Below, piece after piece: positions 11,669 through 21,290 of a stretch of 64,000 nucleotides of DNA. Position numbers and translations under genes: made by a program. Source of the stretch: Closterium sp. Naga37s-1 (taxonomy: Eukaryota > Streptophyta > Zygnematophyceae > Desmidiales > Closteriaceae); the NCBI GenBank assembly GCA_947471745.1, contig CANJKZ010001040.1, positions 62,001 through 126,000 on the forward strand, given 5' to 3'. The stretch's first letter is position 1. Each line of letters opens with the position of its first letter. The notes below the pieces were generated by a model. It did no database searches and was not told where the DNA came from. It worked only from the letters and a program-made list of their open reading frames with translations.

Positions 11669-11794
11669 TATCAGAAACAAGAAGTGATGAACTAGAAACA
11701 TGTGGGAGTACAAGTATGAAACCCTAGAGAAATGTACCCCCTAAAGGCTAACCCACTGTAGCCTACACAGCAGTAACATATATAATGTTTGACA
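11669..11794 (-). repeat. 5' LTR of element B
   Basis: 126 bp, identical to 4737-4862. Inside it, on the minus strand, TGGTATTAAGAG marks the primer-binding site. Confidence 0.92.
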
Positions 11795-12560
11795 GCCCCT
11801 TCGCGGCCCCTTAGCGGCCCCTTCGCGGCCCCTTCGCGGCCCCTTAGCGGCCCCTTCGCGGCCCCTTCGCCGCCCCGCCCCGTTGCCCGTAGCGGCCCCG
11901 CCCCATCACCAGTCGCGGCCCCGCCCCGTCGCCACCCGGGTGTCCCCCCCTCCCTCATCGCGACGCCTCAGTGGGACCCGCGCGTCGCCCCCGCCTCGTC
12001 GCGATGCCCCTACGGGACCCGCGAGGCGCGACTCCTGCGCGTCGCGACGCCCCAGCAGGACCCGGGCGTCGCCCCTGCTCGTCGCGACGCCTCTGCGGGA
12101 CCCGCGCGGCGTCGCCCCTGCCCGCCGCGGCGCCCTGCCCTAACCCGCGCCCCTGCAGCAGCCGCCCCTGCAGCAGCCGCCCCTGGCCCCTGGAGCAGCC
12201 GCCCCTGCAGCTGCCGCCCCTTGCCACTGGAGCAGCTGCCCCTGCAGCAGCCGCCCCCTGCAGCAGCCGCCCCTGGACTTCTGCAGCCGCCCCTGCAGCA
12301 GCCGCCCCTGGACCTCTGCAACCGCCCCTGGCCCCTGGAGCAGCCGCCCCTGCAGCAGCCGCCCCTGGCCCCTGGAGCAGCCGCCCCTGCAGCAGCCGCC
12401 CGTGGCCCCTGGAGCAGCCGCCCCTGCAGCAGCCGCCCCTGGCCCCTGGAGCAGCCGCCCCTGGCCCCTGGAGCAGCCGCCCCTGCAGCAGCCGCCCCTG
12501 GCCCCTGGAGCAGCCGCCCCTAGCCCCTAGAGCAGCCGCCCCTGGAGCAGCCGCCCCTGC
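11795..12560 (+). repeat. leader array and Pro/Ala-rich repeats of element A, right part
   Basis: 11795-11880 resumes the CGGCCCC leader array. 11940-12130 holds Arg/Pro-type GC repeats (GTCGCGACGCC). 12140-12560 is a 15-bp-based array (GCAGCAGCCGCCCCT, GGAGCAGCCGCCCCT). Where elements B and C have a Gag capsid region, A has only this. Confidence 0.7.
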
Positions 12561-12727
12561 AGCTGCCACGGAGCCCTCGCCCTACAGTGGTGCCGGCCTC
12601 GCCGTTGCCGCCGTCGTACGCCTGCCCTTCTTGCCACTGGTGAGCACTGTCCTGCCCGTACTGCTGTTACTGCTGCTCCTGCTGCTACTGCTCTTTCTAC
12701 TGCTACTGCTGCTCCTGGCGTGGCCAG

Positions 12728-14431
12728 ATGCAGCTCCAGCGCCGTCCGCGTGAGTCCCTCACGCCCCAGCAGCTTCGTGAGTGGTACGCTCGTTGGGGTT
12801 GTCGGGGTGGCCGTAGTGGGAGTCGTCCTGGCATGAGTAGTTCGGGGGCTTCTTGTAGTGGCCAGGTGCAGCTGCAGCGTCGTCCGCGCGAGACCCCTTC
12901 GCCCCTGCAGCTTCGCGAGTGGTACGCTCAGAGTAGAGGGTCACTGAGTACTGCTCGCTGCCCGTACGTCATTCGCACGGGTGTCCGGACTGGTCAGCCT
13001 TGCGGGACACCTGGTCACACAGAGTCCCGCTGCTTCGCCCGTCTGAGCGACGCTTGGCGTACAGAGTTTGGCGACGACGCTGAGCTCCCCGACTGGGTGG
13101 AGCTGCTTAGGCAGAGGGTAGATATCTTTGCTCTTGACTATGATGCTATTCTCACTGCCATGTATGCATTGTCTACTAGTGCTGAGGGTGCCTGTCACCT
13201 GTGTGTGCCGCCTGACCCCAGTATCCAGTGTGCTACTCTAGGTGCTGGTGAGGCTGTTGCTCTAGGTGCTGTTCCATCCCCTACTCCAGGTGCCGGTGAG
13301 GCTGCTGCCCTAGGTGCTCGTGCGTCTACTGCTCCAGGTGCTGGTGAATCTGCTCTCTCTGGTGCTGCGCCTGCTGCGGTCTTGCACACCTTCACCCTTG
13401 ACTCGGGTGCTTCCCGCTCCTTCTTTCGAGACCGCACCACCCTCACGCCGCTCAGTCGGCCGGTTGCAGTCTCCCTGGCAGACCCCTCAGGGGGTCCTCT
13501 CCTTGCCCGCTACTCCACTGTGCTACCGTGTCCAGCGGCCCCGTCTGGCTCCCTGTCAGGTCTCTACCTCCCCTCGTTCTCTACGAACTTGGTGAGTGGT
13601 GCTGACCTGCAGGATGGGGGGGTTGACCAGTTCACTCCTGCGAGTCAGCGGGTGACTCACTGCACATGTGCTCGGACTGGCCGACACTTGGCCACGTTTA
13701 CCCGTCAGCCGGGGTCGAGCCTGTACACACTGACTACCGAGTCTCCTCCGGTTACTGCGTCTGGTCAGGTAGCTGCGTCAGGTCAGGTGTTTGCTGCAGC
13801 GTCCAGGTCTGGTCCTGAGTCTGCCCCCTGCTCGTGTCGCCTCCTGGCTCACCAGACTCTCCTCTGGCACCACCGCCTTGGTCACCCCTCCCTGCCTCGT
13901 CTCCGAGGCATGGCCTCCCGTTACCTTGTCTCTGGTCTCCCCCGGTCCCTCCCTCCCCTTCCTCCGGGGCCTGCCCCTTCCTGCGTTCCCTGCGTCGAGG
14001 GGCGGCAGCGCACCGCTCCTCACTCCTCCGAGTTTCAGCCGACGGAGGCTCCGCTGCAGACTCTTCACATGGACGTGTGGGGCCCAGCGCGCGTCCGTGG
14101 ACAGGGTCACGAGCGTTACTTCCTCTTGGTGGTTGACGACTACTCGCGTTACACCACAGTCTTCCCCTTGCGCACCAAGGGTGAGGTCACTGGGGTGTTG
14201 ATCGACTGGATCCGCGCTGCTCGTCTCCAGCTCGGAGAGAGTTTCGGCTCGGACTTTCCTGTTCTGCGTCTGCACTCCGACAGAGGTGGAGAGTTTTCCT
14301 CCGACCTTCTGCGAGCCTTCTGCCGTGCGAGGGCATCCGCCAGACGTTCACACTTCCGGCCTCTCCACAGCAAAATGGGATTGCTGAGCGCCGCATTGGC
14401 ATGGTCATGGACGTCGCCCGTACGTCCATGA
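12728..14431 (+). pseudogene. element A zinc knuckle, protease and first part of integrase
   Basis: The open frame starts with two copies of a Q-L-Q-R-R-P-R-E segment ending in L-R-E-W-Y (12758-12799 and 12887-12932). The extended zinc knuckle (12959-13033; C-x13-C-x4-H-x4-C) follows, then M-Y-A-L-S, an Ala/Gly/Glu spacer, protease (F-T-L-D-S-G-A-S near 13400), the pre-integrase H-R-L-G-H-P-S motif and integrase to L-H-S-D-R-G-G-E-F (~14275). Near 14325 a one-base loss changes frame, so the C-terminal ~35 residues are out of frame. The Gag capsid region found in B and C is absent. Confidence 0.82.
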
Positions 14432-17400
14432 TCCATGCGGCTGCTCCCCATTTTCTGTGGCCGTTCGCGGTTCAGTACGCGGCGCAGCAGATCAACCTTC
14501 AGCCCCGGGTCTCCGTGCCGGAGACCTCCCCCACCCTGCGGTGGACGGGGAAGGTTGGCGATGCGTCTGCGTTCCGTGTCTGGGGATCTCGGGCTTTCGT
14601 TCGAGACTTGTCTGCGGACAAGCTGTCCTCTCGTGCTGTTCCCTGCGTCTTCCTTGGCTTCCCCCCTGACGCGCCTGGTTGGCAGTTTTACCACCCCACC
14701 TTGCGCCGTGTTCTGTCCTCCCAGGACGTCACGTTTGACGAGTCGGTTCCGTACTACCGTCTCTTCCCCTACCGCGCTGCCCCCCTCCCTCCCCCGCCGC
14801 TCTTCCTCGCGCCAGGTCCCCCCCCGGTAGACCCCCTCCCCCCTCAGGGTCCTGCCCCCTCAGGTGTGTCCCAGGTACACGCCGTCGAGCCTGTCGAGGT
14901 AGCTGTTGACTCTGGTGCTGCTAGGGGTGCTGAGCCTGCGGGTGCCGGGTCTGGGGGTGATGAGCCTGAGCGTGCGGAGCCTGGGGGTGCTGGGTCTGGG
15001 GGTGCTGAACCTGGGGGTGCTGAGTCTGGCGGTGCTGAGCCTGGGGTTGCTGAGTCTGGGGGTGCAGAGCCTGGGGGTGCTGGGCCTGCTCGAGTGGAGC
15101 CTGGTGGTGCTGGGCCTGGAGGTCCTTCGGGTGCTTCGTCCCGGCGGGAGCTACCCTCTCCCCAGGAGCTGCGTGAGTGGTTTGCTCGCCGCTGGAGCCG
15201 TGCTGCTGGAGCTGGTGGTGCTACCGGTGCTGGAGGTTCTGCGGCTGCTGGAGGTTCTGGAGCCACGGGTCCCGGAGGTGCTCGTACCGACGGTACTGGA
15301 GCTGCTGGGCGTGGTGGTGCTGCTGGTGCTGGAGCTGGAGGTGGTGCTGGCGTAGGTGTTGCTGGAGGTGCTACTGGAGCTGGTGCTGCTGCGTCTTCCG
15401 GTGGTCCTGCTGGAGCTGGAGCTGCTGGAGGTGTTGACGCTGGAGGTGCTGCTGGAGCTGGTGCTTCTGGGGGTGCTGGAGTTGGCGCTGCTGGAGCTAC
15501 TGGAGGTGCTGCTGAAGCTGGTGGTGCTGCTGGCGTTGGTGCTGACGCTGGGGGTGCTGGTGCTGTCCCTGCTGGTTCTAGAGGCACTGCGCGGCCGTGG
15601 CCGTACTTCGTTCCGCTCCTTGAGCAGGTTCTTGGTCTCCCGCCTTCTAGTGGTCCTGCTCCTTCCTTAGAGTGTCCACCGCCTGTCCAGTCCGGGTCAC
15701 AGTTACAGCTCGCCTCCCCACTGCCTGCTCCTCCTCCCTACAGTGGTCCTACTGGAGGGCTTGCTGAGCGTCGTGAGCCTGGGTCTCGTCCTGCGTCGCC
15801 TGTTCGTGCTGGTCGCACTAGTCGTCGTGTTCCACGCCAGCGTCCTCCTGCGGTCCCGGGCACGCACCAGATGGCACTGCGTCCTTCCACTGCTCCACTG
15901 CGCGTCCCTTTGCCGTCTCCTCCTGAGTCCTCTCTTCCTGCTCTTGCTGACCCAGAGTCTGACTCCCTTCGTGCTGCCAGTCCTACTGTCACGCGTCTCC
16001 TGGCTACTGTTGTCTCTGACCCTTCTTTTGAGTCCACTGCTGCGTCTGCCTTAGTTGCTGAGCTTGTCGACTTCGCTGCTCACTGCCGTCTAGACTACGC
16101 CGCGAGTCTTGTTGCTGCGTCTGCGTCTGTCTGTCCTTCGTCCGTCGGGGGTGAGTGTGCTCTTCGCACGGACGTCCTTGAGGACAGGCAGGAGGAGTTC
16201 CAGTGCTTTGCTGCTGCTTTACCTCATCTCGTGTCCATGCTGCTTGCCCCTGAGGGAGACCCGGATGCACCAGACATCCCGACTCTGCGTTCTTACGCAG
16301 AGGCGATAGAGGGTCCCTACTCTTCTCAGTGGCAGACAGCCATGGACGCAGAGATGGCTTCCTGGAAGTCCACAGGCACCTACGTTGACGAGGTTCCCCC
16401 GCCTGGGGCGAACATCGTCAGTGGCATGTGGATTTACAGGGTGAAGCGGCCGCCGGGTTCTCCGCCTGTCTTCAAGGTGCGTTACGTGGCTCGAGGCTTC
16501 AGTCAGCGGCAGGGAGTTGACTACTTTCAGACCTTCTCTCCCACCCCGAAGATGACCACTCTTCGGGTGCTGCTGCACATAGCCGCTCAGCGTGACTACG
16601 AGCTTCACTCTCTTGACTTCAGCACTGCTTTCCTACAGGGCAGCCTGCACGAGGAGATCTGGCTGCGCCGCCCTCCTGGCTTCACTGGGTCGTTTCTTCC
16701 TGGTACCCAGTGGAGCCTCCGGCGGCTAGTCTACGGTCTCCGCCAGGCTCCCCGCGAGTGGCACGACACACTGAGGACTACGCTTGCGGCTCTTGGGTTT
16801 GCTCCTTCAACTGCTGACCCGTCGCTGTTTCTACGCACCGACACCTCGCTGCCGCCGTTCTACATCCTCGTGTACGGCGACGACTTGGTCTTTGCTACTG
16901 CTGACACTGCTGGACTCGCCCACGTGAAGTCCGAGCTGCAGAAGAGACACACGTGTACAGACCTGGGTGAACTGCGCAGCTACCTTGGCTTGCAGATCAC
17001 CCGGGACAGAGCACGGCGCACCATTACCCTGACTCCGTCACACATGGTGCAGCAGGTCCTTCAGCGCTTCAACTTCACGTACTCCTCGCCTCAGGCCACT
17101 CCTTTGTCTACTCGCCACTCGCTTTCAGCTCTGCCTTTGGCTGCCTCATGTACCTGATGACCTGCACTCGTCCTGACCTAGCATACCCTCTTAGCATCTT
17201 GGCATGCTATGTTGCTCTTGGGAGACACCGACCAGAGCACATGGCTGCTGCGAAGAGGGTGTTGCGCTACTTGTGCAGTACGTCGGGCATGGGGCTAGTG
17301 CTTGGAGGGCGGAGTTCAGTGGTCCTCACTAGTCACGCAGACGCTTCTTGGGCTGACGACTTGGCTACGCAGCGGTCGTCATAGGGTGACACCTTCAGCC

Positions 17401-17813
17401 TTGGTTTCGACTCTGTTTCGTGGCGGTCTACCCGCTCGTCTTCTGTTCTCGGCTCCAACTGTGTGGCCGAGATCTACGCAGGGGCCATGGCTGCACAGGA
17501 GTTACGCTGGCTCACCTACCTGCTGACCGACCTGGGAGAGCCGCCTCGTTCTCCTCCAGTTCTGTACGTAGACAACAAGGCCATGCTGGCCTTGTGTCGG
17601 GAGCACAGACTGGAGCACAGAACGAAGCACATTGCTCTTCGCTACTTCCTTGCTCGTGAGCTGCAGCAGCGTGGTCAGCTGCGCCTTCCTTACGTGGCCT
17701 CTCAGGCCAACACTGCTGATATCTTTACCAAGGCACTTCAGCCTTGTGCTCATCAGCGCTTTTGTACGATGCTAGGTCTTGTGCCTACTTGGCCTCACTT
17801 GCTCACTTCTTGA
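14401..17813 (+). pseudogene. element A end of integrase, linker, RT and RNase H
   Basis: After the integrase C-terminal part (14401-14790) comes a Gly/Ala/Glu linker (14900-15590) with one L-R-E-W-F motif (15151-15192), then RT (16270-17130). The catalytic box reads Y-G-D-D (~16873-16884), where B, C and D have Y-V-D-D. Near 17135 about 45 bp present in element C (coding D-E-S-V-E-P-S-G-P) are missing, changing frame. RNase H continues at 17148-17813 with a TAG at 17382-17384 in place of CAG, and ends TGA. Confidence 0.85.
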
Positions 17814-18012
17814 CCTTGCTTGTACTATGATCTATCTATACCTGCACTTGCTTGTTTACCTTTATATATGTAACCCTGCATGTGAACTGGCCTTGTGGCC
17901 TTGAACATGTGCTTGGAATGTGTGGTGACGTTGTGATCCACCCTGAGCTTGCTTTGCTTTGCTTGACTGGTCTTGTGACCCCTTGTTCTCCCCCACTTTG
18001 CCTATGGGGGTG

Positions 18013-18136
18013 TGTCAAACTTATATGCTATAGTCTATCTAGGCTGTAGTGGGGTAGACACTAAGGGGTATGGTTTCCTAGGGTTTCATACTTGTACCCT
18101 TCATATTCCTTATTCAATCATTCCTCATTCTTCACA
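18013..18136 (+). repeat. 3' LTR of element A
   Basis: TGTCAAACTT to TTCTTCACA, preceded by polypurine CTATGGGGGTG (18002-18012) and followed by target duplication GTAAC (18137-18141). Confidence 0.9.
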
Positions 18137-18141
18137 GTAAC

Positions 18142-19071
18142 AAAGGCAGTGCCACCCTAAACCATCAAAACCGTAGTGAGCCGCGATCTAAAAGGCCCTC
18201 GAATGGGGACAAACTCAGTGTTGTAGTGCACTCTGAAAATCCGTCAACAACAGATTTCGACCAATAAACATCCTCCACACGCAAATTTCGAGAGTTATCC
18301 TCTGAGCCGCCACGTGTATGTCCATGATTTCCATTTCGAATGCATGCAGAGGTGGTAGAATTCCAAAATTGCCCAAATTCCATCGCCCAATCGCTTTTAT
18401 ACAACTCGAAATAGGGCTTCTAAGTTCGCTGCATGTGGCTCGTCGAAAATGTACCTCGTATGCGCCGAAAAAATAGTACCATCGAGGGGAAGTCACGCGT
18501 ATGACATATCCACTCTCGAAAATCACCACCCCTTTTTATGCGCTACTACAATCTACACCTAGGACAAGAATGTGTAAACCTAAATCAAACAGGATTGCAA
18601 GCATGCCTCCCTAAACACATACAACTCACCAAATCCCACACTACAAAGGACAATGCAGGGAGTCAATCTCTGTTTAAAGCACTTGATTCCAAAACAACAA
18701 AGCATAAAAAAAAACAAGCAAATTTAGATGTTGGCCTCCACAAAACGACGTTAAATGTAGTCTTAGTGTAAAGCATCGATTTGATCAAAACACAAAGGTT
18801 CAAAACCATGGAAGCAGTGGGACACCATGATGGGGTGTAGTAGGGGAGGCAAAAATCTACATTATCATAGGAGAACACAGCAAATAGATGCTGAGAACCC
18901 CCAAGCAAATCATCAACCATTTTCCCCATTTTCTCTTATTCAATCATTGGTTTGACATGGCATATGTGATTGACAGGGCATTCCAAGCCTAACAATATAC
19001 TGAATGCCAAGAAATAACAAATTTAAAACAGCATTGTTGTCTTGTTGTTTGTCAGAGAATGACTTAGCATG
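18142..19071. other. host spacer without recognised gene
   Basis: AT-richer sequence between element A and the DNA transposon. A 104-codon minus-strand open frame (18215-18529) has no recognisable domain and no repeat support. I see no confident gene. Confidence 0.5.
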
Positions 19072-19117
19072 TACCGTATGGCCCCGGATATAGGCGCCGT
19101 CCTATTAAAGGCGCCGG

Positions 19118-19245
19118 TGTGAAAGAACAAGGAATGGATTGACTAGTCGGAGGATGGGATACAAGTACAAACCCTAGAAATGTGTTGTACCCCATATGTG
19201 CTACCCCACTATAGCCTACATAGGCTAAGCCATATAAATCTGACA
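19118..19245 (-). repeat. 3' LTR of element C
   Basis: 128 bp, TGTCAGATTT to CTTTCACA on the minus strand. A polypurine-like tract (minus strand GCCTATGGGGGTG) lies inside at about 19246-19258. Confidence 0.88.
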
Positions 19246-19446
19246 CACCCCCATAGGCAAAGTGGGGGAGAACTAGGGGTCACAAGACCAGTCAAGCAAA
19301 GCAAAGCAAACACGCTCAGGGTGGATCACAACGTCACCACACAGTCCGAGCACAGGGTCAAGGCCACAAGGCCAGTTCACATGCAGGAGTATATATAAAG
19401 GTAAACAAGCAAGTGCAGGTATATATAGATCACAGTACAAGCAAGG

Positions 19447-21290
19447 TCAAGAAGTGAGCAAGTGAGGCCAAGTAGGCACAAGACCTAACATCGTACAAAA
19501 GCGCTGATGATCACAAGGCTGAAGTGCCTTGGTAAAGATATCAGCAGTGTTGGCCTGAGAGGCCACGTAAGCAAGGCGCAGCTGACCACGCTGCTGCAGC
19601 TCACGAGCAAGGAAGTAGCGAAGAGCAATGTGCTTCGTTCTGTGCTCCAGTCTGTGCTCCCGACACAAGGCCAGCATGGCCTTGTTGTCTACGTACAAAA
19701 CTGGAGTAGAACGAGGCGGCTCTCCCAGGTCGGTCAGCAGGTAGGTGAGCCAGCGTAACTCCTGTGCAGCCATGGCCCCTGCGTAGATCTCGGCCTCACA
19801 GCTGGAGCCGAGAACAGAAGACGAGCGGGTAGACCGCCACGAAACAGAGCCGGAACCAAGGCTGAAGGTGTAACCCTGTGACGACCGCTGCGTAGCCAAG
19901 TCGTCAGCCCAAGAAGCGTCTGCATGACCAGTGAGGACCACTGGACTCTGCCCTCCAAGCACAAGCCCCATGCCCGACGTACTGCACAAGTAGCGCAACA
20001 CCCTCTTCGCTGCAGCCATGTGCTCTGGTCGGTGTCTCCCAGGAGCAACATAGCGTGCCAGGATGCTAAGAGGGTATGCTAGGTCAGGACGAGTGCAGGT
20101 CATCAGGTACATGAGGCAGCCAACAAGCTCTGGGTACGGGCCACTCGGCTCTACGGACTCATCCGAAGGCAGAGCTAAGAGCGAGTGGCGCGTAGACAGA
20201 GGAGTGGCCTGAGGCGAGGAGTACATGAAGTTGAAGCGCTGAAGGACCTGCCGCACCATGTGTGACTGAGTCAAGGTAATGGTGCGCCGTGGTCTATCCC
20301 GGGTGATCTGCAAGCCAAGATAGTTGCGCAGCTCACCCAGGTCTGTGCACGTGTGTCTCTTCTGCAGCTCCGACTTCACGTGGGCGAGTCCAGCAGTGTC
20401 AGCAGTAGCAAAGACCAAGTCGTCGACGTACACGAGGATGTAGAACGGCGGCAGCGAGGTGTCGGTGCGTAGAAACAGCGACGGGTCAGCCGTAGAAGGA
20501 GCAAACCCAAGAGCCGCAAGTGTAGTCCTCAGTGTGTCGTGCCACTCGCGGGGAGCCTAGCGGAGACCGTAGACTGGCCGTCGGAGGCTCCACTGGGTAC
20601 CAGGAGGAAACAACCCAGTGAAGCCAGGAGGGCGGCGCAGCCAGATCTCCTCGTGCAGGCTGCCCTGTAGGAAAGCAGTGCTGAAGTCAAGAGAGTGAAG
20701 CTCGTAGTCACGCTGAGCGGCTATGTGTAGCAGCACCCGAAGAGTGGTCATCTTCGGGGTAGGGGAGAAGGTGTGGAAGTAGTCAACTCCCTGCCGCTGA
20801 CTGAAGCCTCGAGCCACGTAACGCGCCTTGAAGACAGGCGGAGAACCCGGCGGCCGCTTCACCCTGTAAATCCACATGCCACTGACGATGTTCGCCCCAG
20901 GTGGGGGAACCTCGTCGACGTAGGTGCCTGTGGACTTCCAGGAAGCCATCTCTGCGTCCATGGCTGTCTGCCACTGAGAGGAGTAGGGACCCTCTACCGC
21001 CTCCGCGTAAGAGCGCGGAGTCGGGATGTCTGGTGCATCCGGGTCTCCCTCAGGGGCAAGCAGCATGGACACGAGATAAGGTAAAGCGGCAGCAAAGCAC
21101 TGGAACTCCTCCTGCCTGTCCTCAAGGACGTCCGTGCCAAGAGCACACTCACCCCCGACGGACGGAGGACAGACAGACTCAGACTCAGCAACAAGACTAG
21201 CAGCGTAGTCTAGACGGCAGTGAGCAGCGAATTCGACCAGCTCAGCAACTAAGGAAGATGCAGCAGTGGACTCAAAGGAAGGGTCACGGT
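19447..21290 (-). pseudogene. element C reverse transcriptase and RNase H
   Basis: Minus-strand frame from the pre-RT region (D-P-S-F-E-S-T-A-A-S, ~21280) through RT and RNase H to TGA at 19447. RT carries Y-V-D-D near 20431, and RNase H carries T-G-H-A-D-A-S, V-D-N-K-A-M and K-H-I-A-L-R-Y. A single TAG at 20557-20559 replaces CAG (Y-G-L-R-Q-A-P in relatives). Apart from that stop the ~610-codon frame is intact, the best preserved RT of the A/B/C group. Upstream it is fused out of frame to the protease start by the deletion. Confidence 0.85.

Larger units (their letters stand above)
4737..11794 (-). mobile_element. Ty1/copia LTR retrotransposon B, nested in A
   Basis: A 7,058-bp minus-strand copia element with two 126-bp LTRs (4737-4862 and 11669-11794) that read as identical, flanked by GCCCC duplications. 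On its own strand the LTR runs TGTCAAACAT to GTTTCTGATA and is followed by TGGTATTAAGAG, a primer-binding-like site. It encodes a Gag with N-terminal capsid-like region and glycine tract, extended zinc knuckle, protease, integrase, Glu/Gly linker, RT and RNase H. The coding region is broken by frameshifts (~9730, ~8916, ~8305) and stops (10110, 6863, 6440, 6311, 5555), although the identical LTRs suggest recent insertion. Confidence 0.93.
4268..18136 (+). mobile_element. Ty1/copia LTR retrotransposon A (interrupted by element B)
   Basis: Plus-strand copia element bounded by 124-bp LTRs (4268-4391 and 18013-18136; about three mismatches) and GTAAC duplications. A primer-binding-like TGGTATAGAGC follows the 5' LTR and a purine tract (CTATGGGGGTG) precedes the 3' LTR. 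Element B (4737-11794) is inserted in its GC-rich leader. Without B the element is about 6.8 kb. Domain order after the leader is Pro/Ala-rich region, zinc knuckle, protease, GAG-pre-integrase, integrase, Gly/Ala/Glu linker, reverse transcriptase, RNase H, which is the copia order. It is inactive: a frameshift lies in integrase (~14325), a ~45-bp deletion after RT (~17135), and a TAG in RNase H (17382-17384). No Gag capsid region is visible. Confidence 0.92.

Noticed and set aside
18215..18529. 104-codon minus frame in the spacer after element A
   Set aside because: No domain, no splice or codon support; chance frame possible at this length.
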